Made by a program: the position numbers and the translations under genes
In this document: positions 1-7,385 of the stretch, piece by piece
How the letters are laid out: every line of letters starts with the position of its first letter
Position numbering within the stretch: the first letter of the stretch is position 1
DNA from: Burkholderiaceae bacterium
GTDB taxonomy: Bacteria; Pseudomonadota; Gammaproteobacteria; Burkholderiales; Burkholderiaceae_C
Reading direction: 5' to 3'
Length of the DNA: 44,137 nt
Assembly (NCBI GenBank): GCA_031253795.1
Contig: JAIRVR010000037.1
Coordinates: 1 to 44,137, forward strand
The notes under the pieces: model-generated
The model's input: the letters and a program-made list of their open reading frames with translations, nothing else
What the model was told of the DNA's origin: nothing
Database searches by the model: none

Positions 1-45
1 GTGCAAAACGCCATCGACTACGCCAACACCCACCAGAAGGCCTGA
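1..45 (+). CDS. acpP: acyl carrier protein, C-terminal 14 codons (partial)
   Basis: The first 45 bases read in frame as VQNAIDYANTHQKA and a TGA stop, the usual C-terminal helix of bacterial acyl carrier protein. The 5' part, including the phosphopantetheine serine, lies outside the window. AcpP carries growing acyl chains as thioesters in type II fatty-acid synthesis. It sits 39 bases upstream of fabF, the standard acpP-fabF order. Identification rests on this tail plus the neighbour, so it is good but not absolute. Confidence 0.85.
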   Translation: MQNAIDYANTHQKA

Positions 46-84
46 TAGGGCCCTGACCCGAGCGATCAGCAGAAGGTTTTACGC

Positions 85-1329
85 ATGAGCCGTCGTCGCG
101 TTGTCGTGACCGGCCTGGGCTGCATCTCCCCCGTGGGCAACACGGTGGGCGAAGCCTGGGCCAATCTTTTGGCCGGTCAATCCGGCATTGACCTCATCAC
201 CAAGTTCGATGCCTCGAACTTTGCCTGCAAGATTGCAGGCGAGGTCAAGGGATTCGATGTGGAGTCGTACATGAGCGCCAAGGATGCGCGCTCCATGGAC
301 ACTTTCATCCATTACGGCATCGCGGCTGCGGCGCAGGCCGTGCAGGACGCAGGTCTGCCCACGGGCGAGGCCTTGTCCGAAGACCTTGCGACGCGCATTG
401 GCTGCGTGATCGGCTCGGGTATCGGCGGCTTGCCGCTGATCGAGAACACCCACGCGGAACTGGCTGCGCGCGGACCTCGCCGCATCACGCCGTTCTTCGT
501 GCCGGCCTCCATCATCAACATGGTGGCGGGTCATGTGTCCATGCGCTTCGGCTTCAAGGGGCCGAACATTGCCGTGGTGACCGCCTGCACGACCGGGCTG
601 CACTGCATAGGCGAGGCTGGCCGCATGATCGAATACGGTGACGCCGATGTGGTGGTTGCCGGTGGAGCGGAAGCCACCGTGTCCCCTCTGGGCGTCGGAG
701 GCTTCGCCGCCATGCGTGCACTGTCCACGCGCAACGACGATCCCAAGGCCGCCTCGCGCCCATGGGACCGTGACCGCGACGGCTTTGTGCTTGGCGAAGG
801 TGCCGGTGTGCTGGTGCTCGAGGAGTACGAACATGCCAAGGCCCGTGGCGCCAAGATCTACGCCGAGCTGGGTGGCTATGGCATGAGTGCCGACGCCGGC
901 CACATGACGGCCCCCAACATGGACGGCCCTCGCCGTGCCATGCTGGCTGCGCTGCGCAACGCCGGCATCAATGCCGACCAGGTGGACTACCTCAATGCCC
1001 ACGGCACATCGACGCCGCTGGGTGACCTGAACGAGACCAATGCCATCAAGGCCGCCATGGGCGACCATGCCCGCAAGCTCGTGGTCAGCTCCACCAAGTC
1101 CATGACCGGCCACTTGCTGGGTGGTGCCGGTGGCATCGAGAGTGTGTTCACCGTGCTGGCACTGCACGAGCAGAAGATTCCCCCGACCATCAATCTTGAC
1201 AACCAGGATCCCGAGTGCGACCTGGACTACTGCGCCAACACGGCGCGCGATGCCAAGCTCGAGGTGGCGGTGAAGAACAACTTCGGCTTTGGAGGCACCA
1301 ACGGAACCCTGGTGTTCAAGCGCGTTTGA
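85..1329 (+). CDS. fabF: beta-ketoacyl-ACP synthase II
   Basis: A 414-residue condensing enzyme that extends acyl-ACP with malonyl-ACP in cytoplasmic type II fatty-acid synthesis; the length matches FabF. The Cys-His-His catalytic triad is visible: C168 in [11 protein letters not shown]306 in [11 protein letters not shown] and H343 in [12 protein letters not shown]. The glycine-rich C-terminal [10 protein letters not shown] loop is also present. The ATG at 85 is preceded by an AGAAGG ribosome-binding site. It directly follows acpP, and an intrinsic terminator closes the unit at 1373-1403. FabF is the synthase linked to temperature-dependent control of cis-vaccenate in E. coli; whether that applies here is inference. 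Confidence 0.98.
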   Translation: MSRRRVVVTGLGCISPVGNTVGEAWANLLAGQSGIDLITKFDASNFACKIAGEVKGFDVESYMSAKDARSMDTFIHYGIAAAAQAVQDAGLPTGEALSEDLATRIGCVIGSGIGGLPLIENTHAELAARGPRRITPFFVPASIINMVAGHVSMRFGFKGPNIAVVTACTTGLHCIGEAGRMIEYGDADVVVAGGAEATVSPLGVGGFAAMRALSTRNDDPKAASRPWDRDRDGFVLGEGAGVLVLEEYEHAKARGAKIYAELGGYGMSADAGHMTAPNMDGPRRAMLAALRNAGINADQVDYLNAHGTSTPLGDLNETNAIKAAMGDHARKLVVSSTKSMTGHLLGGAGGIESVFTVLALHEQKIPPTINLDNQDPECDLDYCANTARDAKLEVAVKNNFGFGGTNGTLVFKRV

Positions 1330-1372
1330 TGTGACAAGGATCCTGCGCAGCGGGATCCATGTTCCCTGATTG

Positions 1373-1403
1373 GCCCGCTTCCGTGCAGGATGCGGGCTTT
1401 TTT
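1373..1403 (+). terminator. intrinsic terminator after fabF
   Basis: Inverted repeat GCCCGC (1373-1378) and GCGGGC (1392-1397) around a 13-nt loop, followed by six T (1398-1403). It lies 44 bases past the fabF stop and probably ends the acpP-fabF transcript. Confidence 0.8.
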
Positions 1404-1443
1404 GCATCTGGCCTGCCCGTGCCCTGTTTGCGACACTGTCGCC

Positions 1444-1905
1444 ATGCCGAACCGCCATGCCCCGCCTGCAGTGCGCCATCCGCTGTCCCGCCCGGCATGG
1501 CTGGCCGTGCTTTTGTGGGCGCTGTGGCTGCTGGCTGCAGCGGGGTTGGGGGCCTGGGCCGCGCCGCCGCATGCGGGCCCTTGGCGGCTTGGCGCCGCGC
1601 TGCTGGCTTGCCTGGTCGCCGGGGCCGGGCTGATGCGGGGCTGGCATGCCCTGGGCGCCGGCCATGTGGATTGGGATGGCGCGCAGTGGTGGCCGCCTGC
1701 CGATGGTCGCATGGCGGTGGACCAGCCCGTGAGTCTGCAGGTCTGGGCCGATGGAGGGTGCTGGCTCTGGGTGCAGGCCCGCACGCAGGCTGCGGGGCGG
1801 CGCCATGGGTGGTGGCTGATGTTGCAGCGCCAGAGCCCCGAGACCTGGGGTGAATTGCGCCGTGCTGTATATTCGCGGCCCAGAACTCAAGATCAGCGGC
1901 CGTGA
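1444..1905 (+). CDS. small two-helix membrane protein, YgfX/CptA-like shape
   Basis: A 153-residue protein if started at the ATG at 1444 (an in-frame start 18 codons upstream overlaps the fabF terminator and is less likely). Two hydrophobic helices at about residues 14-33 and 41-58 are followed by a Trp-rich soluble tail (GAQWWPPADG, CWLWVQAR, GWWLMLQRQ). The arrangement of N-terminal helix pair plus a short Trp-rich beta domain resembles the YgfX/CptA family, but no diagnostic motif is seen, so this is structural resemblance only. It ends 37 bases before the rpoE start and may be co-transcribed with it. It is not the classical toxin gene context (no ygfY/sdhE partner here). Confidence 0.6.
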   Translation: MPNRHAPPAVRHPLSRPAWLAVLLWALWLLAAAGLGAWAAPPHAGPWRLGAALLACLVAGAGLMRGWHALGAGHVDWDGAQWWPPADGRMAVDQPVSLQVWADGGCWLWVQARTQAAGRRHGWWLMLQRQSPETWGELRRAVYSRPRTQDQRP

Positions 1906-1942
1906 TTGCGCCAGGGCCCAGAGGCCTGTCTTTTTCCATTTC

Positions 1943-2572
1943 ATGACCCCTCCCGATTTCCCGCCTTCTTCTGCCGACAGCGACCTGGCACTGGTCGAAC
2001 GCACCAACGCAGGAGACATGCGGGCCTTCGAGCTGCTGGTCATCAAGTACCAGCGGCGCATCGAGCGGCTGGTGGGGCGCATGGTGCGTGATGTGGACCT
2101 GGTGCAGGACATCACGCAGGAGACCTTCATCCGCGCCTATCGTGCGCTGCACCAATTTCGCGGCGAGGCGCAGTTCTACACCTGGCTGTACCGCATCGCG
2201 GTCAATACCGCCAAAAAGGCCCTGCTCGACATGAAGCGGTCGCCGCTGATCACGGAGAGCGCGTTACACAACGGTGATGACGACGATGAAACTTCCCGGC
2301 CCGGCCAGGAACTAACCACGGAAGAAACGCCCGAAACCATCCTGGCGGCCCAGGAGATCGCCGAGGCGGTCAATGCGGCCATGGAGGCTCTTCCCGAGGA
2401 CTTGCGCCAGGCGGTGACGCTGCGCGAAATCGAAGGCCTGAGCTACGAGGAAATCTCCCTGGCCATGGGCTGCCCCATCGGTACCGTGCGTTCGCGCATT
2501 TTCCGGGCACGGGAGGCGATTTCAGCCAGGGTCAAGCCCTTGCTGGAGCGCCAGTCGGGCAAACGTTGGTAA
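1943..2572 (+). CDS. rpoE: extracytoplasmic-function sigma factor RpoE (AlgU type)
   Basis: A group 4 sigma factor of 209 residues that directs RNA polymerase to envelope-stress promoters. Region 2 is clear (FELLVIKYQRRIERLVGRM, then DITQETFIRAYRAL), as is region 4 with its helix-turn-helix (LREIEGLSYEEISLAMGCP then IGTVRSRIFRAREAI). A very acidic linker (GDDDDE) joins them. The ATG at 1943 gives the usual MTxxxSDxDLALVER-type N-terminus; an open frame extends upstream to 1850 but adds 31 atypical residues. The next gene encodes its anti-sigma factor and the following one a periplasmic protease, the conserved sigmaE stress module. I saw no convincing sigmaE autopromoter. Confidence 0.95.
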   Translation: MTPPDFPPSSADSDLALVERTNAGDMRAFELLVIKYQRRIERLVGRMVRDVDLVQDITQETFIRAYRALHQFRGEAQFYTWLYRIAVNTAKKALLDMKRSPLITESALHNGDDDDETSRPGQELTTEETPETILAAQEIAEAVNAAMEALPEDLRQAVTLREIEGLSYEEISLAMGCPIGTVRSRIFRAREAISARVKPLLERQSGKRW

Positions 2573-2635
2573 TCGGGGCCCGTGGTGGCATATTTTTCGG
2601 GCACCGGGTCCCGGAGCAGACGAGCAGGTGATTCC

Positions 2636-3340
2636 ATGAATGATGATCTGATTGAGCTTGAGCAGTTGTCGGCGATGGCCGATGGTGAGCTGTCCAGCAC
2701 CGAGCTGCAGGCGGCGCTGGCCTATGCGGAGAGCGAGGCGGGTCAGCAGGCGTGGCGCATGTACCACCTGGTGGGCGATGTGCTGCGCTCTCCCGAACTG
2801 GCCCACCACAGCCGGCACGACGTGCTGTCGGGCGTGCGTGCCCAGCTCGCCCTGGAGCCGCGCCGTCCCCTGGTGTCCGTGGCGCCCGAACAGCTTGAGC
2901 AGATTGCCCGCCCCTCGCTGGGCAAGGCCGTTGCCAATGGCGCTCCGCTGCGCGATGCGGCCAATGCGTCTGTGTTCCGCTGGAAGATGGCCGCGGGCTT
3001 TGCCTCGGTGGCGGCGGTGGCTGCCATTGGCTGGAGCGTGATGCTGGGCGCACCCTCGGGCACGGCCGTGCCGGGCCAGGGTCCCGCCCTGGCCGTGCTG
3101 GGTCCCACGGCGCCTGCCGGCGAAGGCCAGGAGTTTCCGCTGGGGGCCACGGCCCAGTCGTCTTCCGTGGTGGCCGTGGCCGGTCCCAACGGGCAGAGCG
3201 TGATGCTGCGGGATCCGCGCCTCGATGCACTGCTGGCATCCCACCCTCAGTTCAGCGGTCCTGCCACGCTGCAGATGCCGGCCAGCTTCCTGCGCAACGC
3301 CAACTTCGCCGCCGCTCCCCGGCCGGCTTCGCAGCGCTGA
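2636..3340 (+). CDS. rseA: anti-sigma-E factor, RseA/MucA family
   Basis: A 234-residue single-pass inner-membrane anti-sigma factor. The N-terminal cytoplasmic domain carries the RseA signature (LEQLSAMADGELSSTELQ, then GQQAWRMYHLVGDVLRS) that sequesters RpoE. One transmembrane helix follows at about residues 119-140 (MAAGFASVAAVAAIGWSVML), then a Pro/Ala/Gly-rich periplasmic tail. ATG 2636 is chosen because the protein then begins at the conserved domain and AGCAGGTG lies just upstream. Regulated proteolysis of RseA-family proteins releases RpoE under envelope stress (established for E. coli). It starts 63 bases after rpoE. The usual third gene, rseB, does not follow. Confidence 0.92.
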   Translation: MNDDLIELEQLSAMADGELSSTELQAALAYAESEAGQQAWRMYHLVGDVLRSPELAHHSRHDVLSGVRAQLALEPRRPLVSVAPEQLEQIARPSLGKAVANGAPLRDAANASVFRWKMAAGFASVAAVAAIGWSVMLGAPSGTAVPGQGPALAVLGPTAPAGEGQEFPLGATAQSSSVVAVAGPNGQSVMLRDPRLDALLASHPQFSGPATLQMPASFLRNANFAAAPRPASQR

Positions 3341-3671
3341 TATCGGGGCCAACGCTTCGGCTGGCGAGGCCGCGACCGGCCCGCAGCGGCGCCTTGCGCC
3401 GGTTTCCCATTGAAAATCAAGCCTTGCGCAGCCATGTGCTGCGGCATGGGGTTGTGCGCGCGCAATGTACCGCGCAGGCCTTTGGCTGCGCGGCGCGGCC
3501 AATGGAACTAAGAAGGCTTTTTTCGCTTCAGAGCCAACGTTGGCTGCTACGGATGCCGCCTGCTGCGCCAGAATGGCTGCAGACGGTATCCGCGTGGCTG
3601 CCTTGCATGAAATTCACGACCGCCGGGTGGCGGTCCGGGGCAATTCGATGAGAGAGCTAGAAAGGATGACC
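3341..3671 (+). other. 331-bp gap between rseA and mucD, no rseB seen
   Basis: In many beta- and gammaproteobacteria rseB/mucB lies between rseA and the protease gene. Here the space is far too short for rseB (about 300 codons), and no frame shows MucB/RseB-like sequence. A sigma32-like promoter candidate lies at 3409-3437 and a small hairpin CGCAG/CTGCG sits just beside it. The mucD ribosome-binding site is at its end. Confidence 0.6.
3409..3437 (+). promoter_or_regulatory. possible sigma32 heat-shock promoter for mucD
   Basis: ATTGAAA (3409-3415) is followed after 14 bases by AGCCATGT (3430-3437), against the heat-shock consensus CTTGAAA-N13to17-CCCCATNT. Six of seven and five of seven informative positions agree. 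The start would leave a 5' leader of roughly 230 bases before mucD. Sequence match only. Confidence 0.3.
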
Positions 3672-5153
3672 ATGACCACAGTTCGATGGAAGACCCTGCA
3701 GTCCTGCGCACTGGCAGGCGCGCTGGCCCTGGCTGCGGGTGCCGGTTCGGTGCTGTTGCCGCCGGGCACGGCCCATGCGCAGACCAGCGCGCTGGCACGC
3801 GGGCTGCCGGACTTCACGGATCTGGTCGAGCAGGTGGGGCCGTCGGTGGTCAATATCCGCACGCTGGAAAAAGTGTCCTCCAATCCCGGCGAGGCCCTGG
3901 GCATGGACGAGGACATGTTGGAGTTCTTCCGCCGCTTCGGCCTGCCGGTGCCCAATGCGCCGCGCCAGCGGCCCCAGCCGCGCTCGCAGCAGCCCGAGGA
4001 AGAGCAGCCGCGCGGCGTGGGTTCGGGCTTCATCCTCACGGCCGACGGCTATGTGATGACGAATGCCCACGTGGTCGAGGGCGCCGACGAAGTCATCGTC
4101 ACGCTGACCGACAAGCGCGAATTCAAGGCCAAGATCGTGGGCAGCGACAAGCGCACCGACGTGGCCGTGGTCAAGATCGCGGCCACCGGCCTGCCCGCTG
4201 TGAAGATCGGAGACGTCAACCGCCTGCGTGTGGGCGAATGGGTGATGGCCATCGGCTCGCCCTTCGGCCTGGACAACTCGGTGACGGCCGGCATCGTCAG
4301 CGCCAAGCAGCGTGACACGGGTGAGTATCTGCCCTTCATCCAGACCGATGTGGCCATCAATCCCGGCAATTCGGGCGGACCGCTGATCAACATGCGTGGC
4401 GAGGTCGTGGGCATCAACAGCCAGATCTACTCGCGATCGGGCGGCTTCATGGGCATCAGCTTCGCCATCCCGATCGACGAGGCCACCCGCGTCAGCGACC
4501 AACTGCGCACCAGTGGCAAGGTCACGCGCGGTCGCATCGGCGTGCAGATCGGCCCTGTCACCAAGGATGTGGCCGAGTCCATCGGCCTGGGCAAGGCCCA
4601 GGGGGCCCTGGTGTCGGCCGTGGAGCCTGATTCGCCCGCGGCCAAGGCCGGCGTGGAGGCTGGCGACGTCATCGTCAAGTTCGATGGCAAGGCCATCGAC
4701 AAGGTGGCTGACCTGCCGCGCATGGTGGGCAATACCAAGCCGGGCACGCGCAGCACCCTCACGGTGTTCCGCCGCGGCGCCAGCAAGGACCTGACCATGG
4801 TCATCGCCGAGGTGCCGCCCGATGAGGCGCCACAGGCCAAGACCAAGACCGAGCCCGGCAAGGCCAATACCCTGGTCTCCCAGCCCCTGGGCCTGACCCT
4901 GGGCGAGCTCACGGAGGCCCAGAAGAAGGAACTGGCCATCAAGGGCGGCGTGCGTGTCGTGGCTGCCGTCGATGCGGCCGCGCGGGCCGGACTGCGCGAA
5001 GGTGATGTGATTTTGCAACTGGCCAACATGGAGGTCACCGGGCTCAAGAGCTTCGAGGCTGCCTGGGCCAAGGCGGACAAGACCAAGCCCGTCAACCTGC
5101 TGGTGCGCCGGGGCGAATGGGCCCAGTATGTGCTGATCCGGCCGGCGCGCTGA
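3672..5153 (+). CDS. mucD: periplasmic DegP/MucD-family serine protease-chaperone
   Basis: A 493-residue HtrA-family endoprotease that degrades misfolded periplasmic proteins. Order: signal peptide (about 1-37, cleavage near AHAQ), a trypsin-like domain with catalytic H133 (TNAHVVEGAD), D163 (KRTDVAVVKI) and S234 (NPGNSGGPLIN), then two PDZ domains (about 275-370 and 400-493). Length and two PDZ domains fit DegP/DegQ/MucD. GAAAGG lies six bases before ATG 3672, favouring that start over the ATG at 3666 or one at 3651. As the third member of the rpoE-rseA module it likely deals with the same envelope damage that activates RpoE. The name mucD versus degQ is a matter of convention. Confidence 0.95.
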   Translation: MTTVRWKTLQSCALAGALALAAGAGSVLLPPGTAHAQTSALARGLPDFTDLVEQVGPSVVNIRTLEKVSSNPGEALGMDEDMLEFFRRFGLPVPNAPRQRPQPRSQQPEEEQPRGVGSGFILTADGYVMTNAHVVEGADEVIVTLTDKREFKAKIVGSDKRTDVAVVKIAATGLPAVKIGDVNRLRVGEWVMAIGSPFGLDNSVTAGIVSAKQRDTGEYLPFIQTDVAINPGNSGGPLINMRGEVVGINSQIYSRSGGFMGISFAIPIDEATRVSDQLRTSGKVTRGRIGVQIGPVTKDVAESIGLGKAQGALVSAVEPDSPAAKAGVEAGDVIVKFDGKAIDKVADLPRMVGNTKPGTRSTLTVFRRGASKDLTMVIAEVPPDEAPQAKTKTEPGKANTLVSQPLGLTLGELTEAQKKELAIKGGVRVVAAVDAAARAGLREGDVILQLANMEVTGLKSFEAAWAKADKTKPVNLLVRRGEWAQYVLIRPAR

Positions 5154-5356
5154 TCCCATGCGGCTTGAAGGGCGGGCTAGGGAATTCCCTGGGAAACCTG
5201 GCCGTGCCCGCTCCATGCCCCTGGGGGCATTGGGTAGAATGGCCCACCAAAGCGTGACGGCTTGGTGGCGCCCGACACCCATTTTTCAGTGGTTTTGCTG
5301 CAGTGCAAAAACACCTCGATTTCCAGTGACCGACCGGCGAGAAATCGCCAGTCGCC

Positions 5357-5378
5357 GTTGTTGATAAGTTGTTGATAA
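5357..5378 (+). repeat. tandem perfect 11-bp direct repeat
   Basis: GTTGTTGATAA occurs twice head to tail (5357-5367 and 5368-5378) with a decayed partial third copy after it. The period is about one helical turn, and the repeat ends 47 bases upstream of the -35 box at 5426, a fitting position for a transcription-factor site. Confidence 0.75.
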
Positions 5379-5425
5379 ATAGTTGTGGCACATCAAGCTG
5401 AGCACGATGCAAGCCTTGCCGGGTC

Positions 5426-5453
5426 TTGGTTTGCGGCCCTTTTTGCCTACAAT
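5426..5453 (+). promoter_or_regulatory. sigma70-like promoter upstream of lepA
   Basis: TTGGTT (5426-5431), 16-bp spacer, TACAAT (5448-5453). Predicted start near 5460. It would transcribe the terminator hairpin at 5494-5524 before reaching lepA. Confidence 0.6.
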
Positions 5454-5459
5454 AAAGTC

Positions 5460-5524
5460 CCAACTATCGCAGTTGCCAGAGATTGTTGGTTCGGGGCGCG
5501 TCGTTCATGGACGCGCCCTTTTTT
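5460..5524 (+). ncRNA. candidate short RNA or attenuator leader of lepA
   Basis: From the predicted start near 5460 the transcript would form a small hairpin (CAACT 5461-5465 / AGTTG 5471-5475), an unpaired linker, and then a strong terminator: GGGCGCGTC (5494-5502) pairing with GACGCGCCC (5510-5518), followed by six U. A product of about 65 nt would be released unless polymerase reads through into lepA. Promoter and terminator are seen in the sequence; the RNA itself is inferred. Confidence 0.45.
5494..5524 (+). terminator. intrinsic terminator 52 bp before lepA
   Basis: Nine perfect base pairs (5494-5502 with 5510-5518), 7-nt loop, then T6 (5519-5524). It could end the rpoE-rseA-mucD transcript, the short RNA from the promoter at 5426, or act as an attenuator of lepA. 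Confidence 0.85.
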
Positions 5525-5576
5525 CTTGTGCGCCGACTCCGTCGTTTTCCACTCTTACTAGCTGTTCTTCTCGTCG

Positions 5577-7385
5577 ATGAATCACATCCGAAATTTTTCC
5601 ATCATTGCGCACATCGACCACGGCAAGTCGACGCTGGCTGATCGCCTGATCCAGCGCTGCGGCGGCCTGGCCGAGCGCGATATGGAGGCCCAGGTGCTGG
5701 ACTCGATGGACATCGAGAAGGAGCGCGGCATCACCATCAAGGCGCAGACCGCTGCCCTGCAGTACAAGGCCAATGACGGTCAGGTCTACAACCTCAACCT
5801 CATCGACACGCCGGGCCACGTGGACTTCTCGTACGAGGTGTCGCGTTCGCTTTCCGCCTGCGAGGGGGCTCTGCTGGTGGTCGATGCCTCCCAGGGCGTG
5901 GAGGCCCAGACCGTGGCCAACTGCTACACGGCACTGGACCTGGGCGTGGAAGTGATGGCCGTGCTCAACAAGATGGATCTGCCCCAGGCCGATCCCGACA
6001 ATGCCAAGGCCGAGATCGAGGACGTGATCGGCATCGACGCCAGCGATGCCATTCCCTGCTCGGCAAAGACCGGCATGGGCATCGATGAAATCCTGGAGGC
6101 CGTGGTGGCGAAGGTGCCGCCGCCCAAGGGCAACCCTTCGGCGCCCCTGCGTGCCATGATCATCGACAGCTGGTTCGACACCTATGTGGGTGTGGTGATG
6201 CTGGTGCGTGTGGTCGACGGCGAACTCAAGAAGGGCGAACGCTTCAAGATGATGGCCTCGGGTGCGGCCTACGAAGCCAACAACCTGGGTGTCTTCACCC
6301 CCGCCGACGTTGCGCGCGATGCGCTGCGCGCGGGCGAGGTGGGCTACATCATCGCCGGCATCAAGGAACTCAAGGCCGCCAAGGTGGGCGACACCATCAC
6401 CCTGGAAAAAAAGCTGCCCAACAACCTGGGCCCTGCCAGCGAGCCGCTGCCTGGTTTCAAGGAAATCAAGCCCCAGGTGTTCGCGGGCCTGTACCCCACC
6501 GAGGCCAGCGAATACGACCAGCTGCGCGATGCGCTCGAGAAGCTGCAGCTCAACGACTCCTCGCTGCAGTTCGAGCCCGAGGTGTCTCAGGCCCTGGGCT
6601 TTGGCTTTCGCTGCGGCTTCCTGGGACTGCTGCACATGGAAATCGTGCAGGAGCGCCTGGAGCGCGAGTTCGACCAGGACCTGATCACGACGGCCCCCAG
6701 CGTGGTCTATGAAGTGGTCAAGGGCGATGGCGAGGTCATCCAGGTCGAGAATCCGTCCAAGATGCCCGAGGCGGGCCGCATCCAGGAGGTGCGCGAGCCC
6801 ATCGTCACCGTGCACCTGTACATGCCCCAGGACTATGTGGGCCCGGTGATGACCCTGGCCAACCAGAAGCGCGGCGTGCAGATCAACATGCAGTACCACG
6901 GCCGCCAGGTGATGCTCACCTACGAGATGCCGCTGGGCGAGATCGTGCTGGACTTCTTCGACAAGCTCAAGTCGGTGTCGCGCGGCTATGCCTCCATGGA
7001 CTACGAGTTCAAGGAGTACCGGGCTTCCGACGTGGTCAAGGTCGACATCCTGCTCAACGGCGAGAAGGTGGATGCACTGTCCATCATCGTGCACCGCTCC
7101 CAGGCCACCTTCCGGGGCCGCGCCGTGGTGTCCAAGATGCGCGAAATCATCAGCCGCCAGATGTTCGACGTGGCCATCCAGGCCGCCATCGGTGCCAACA
7201 TCATCGCGCGTGAAACCGTCAAGGCCATGCGCAAGAACGTGCTGGCCAAGTGCTATGGCGGTGACATCACCCGCAAGCGCAAGCTGTTGGAAAAACAGAA
7301 GGCCGGCAAGAAGCGCATGAAGCAGATCGGTTCGGTGGAAGTGCCGCAGGAGGCCTTTCTGGCCATCTTGCAAGTGGAGGATTGA
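5577..7385 (+). CDS. lepA: elongation factor 4 (LepA) translational GTPase
   Basis: A 602-residue ribosome-associated GTPase; the length is typical for EF4. G-domain motifs are seen: G1 AHIDHGKST, switch [14 protein letters not shown] (G4) and SAKTG (G5). Domain II, EF-G-like domains III and V and the LepA-specific C-terminal domain ([20 protein letters not shown]) follow. No Shine-Dalgarno sequence is visible before ATG 5577 (the region reads TTCTTCTCGTCG), which is unusual among its neighbours. It is the first gene of a nine-gene packed operon; its TGA overlaps the lepB ATG by one base. A terminator hairpin stands 52 bases upstream. Confidence 0.98.
   Translation: MNHIRNFSIIAHIDHGKSTLADRLIQRCGGLAERDMEAQVLDSMDIEKERGITIKAQTAALQYKANDGQVYNLNLIDTPGHVDFSYEVSRSLSACEGALLVVDASQGVEAQTVANCYTALDLGVEVMAVLNKMDLPQADPDNAKAEIEDVIGIDASDAIPCSAKTGMGIDEILEAVVAKVPPPKGNPSAPLRAMIIDSWFDTYVGVVMLVRVVDGELKKGERFKMMASGAAYEANNLGVFTPADVARDALRAGEVGYIIAGIKELKAAKVGDTITLEKKLPNNLGPASEPLPGFKEIKPQVFAGLYPTEASEYDQLRDALEKLQLNDSSLQFEPEVSQALGFGFRCGFLGLLHMEIVQERLEREFDQDLITTAPSVVYEVVKGDGEVIQVENPSKMPEAGRIQEVREPIVTVHLYMPQDYVGPVMTLANQKRGVQINMQYHGRQVMLTYEMPLGEIVLDFFDKLKSVSRGYASMDYEFKEYRASDVVKVDILLNGEKVDALSIIVHRSQATFRGRAVVSKMREIISRQMFDVAIQAAIGANIIARETVKAMRKNVLAKCYGGDITRKRKLLEKQKAGKKRMKQIGSVEVPQEAFLAILQVED

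Larger units (their letters stand above)
5154..5576 (+). other. 423-bp regulatory gap between mucD and lepA
   Basis: No coding sequence is supported. In order it holds a 12-bp palindrome AGGGAATTCCCT (5179-5190), a stem-loop CCACCAA-GC/GC-TTGGTGG (5244-5268), a hairpin TTTTGC/GCAAAA near 5293-5310, two perfect tandem 11-mers (5357-5378), a sigma70-like promoter (5426-5453), a small hairpin (5461-5475), and an intrinsic terminator (5494-5524) 52 bases before lepA. This is far more structured than other gaps in the window. Confidence 0.7.

Noticed and set aside
1850-1942. sigmaE autopromoter and an upstream start for rpoE
   Set aside because: AGAACTC near 1880 resembles a -35 box, but no TCTGA-like -10 occurs at the right distance; the 31 extra residues upstream are not RpoE-like.
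79-2130. 683-codon open frame on the minus strand opposite fabF and rpoE
   Set aside because: It is antisense to well-identified genes, has low-complexity Arg/His/Gly-rich translation and no recognisable motif; long antisense frames are expected in GC-rich DNA.
3394-3651. 85-codon ORF in the rseA-mucD gap as a remnant of rseB
   Set aside because: Translation has no resemblance to RseB/MucB and no ribosome-binding site; the other frames are equally uninformative.
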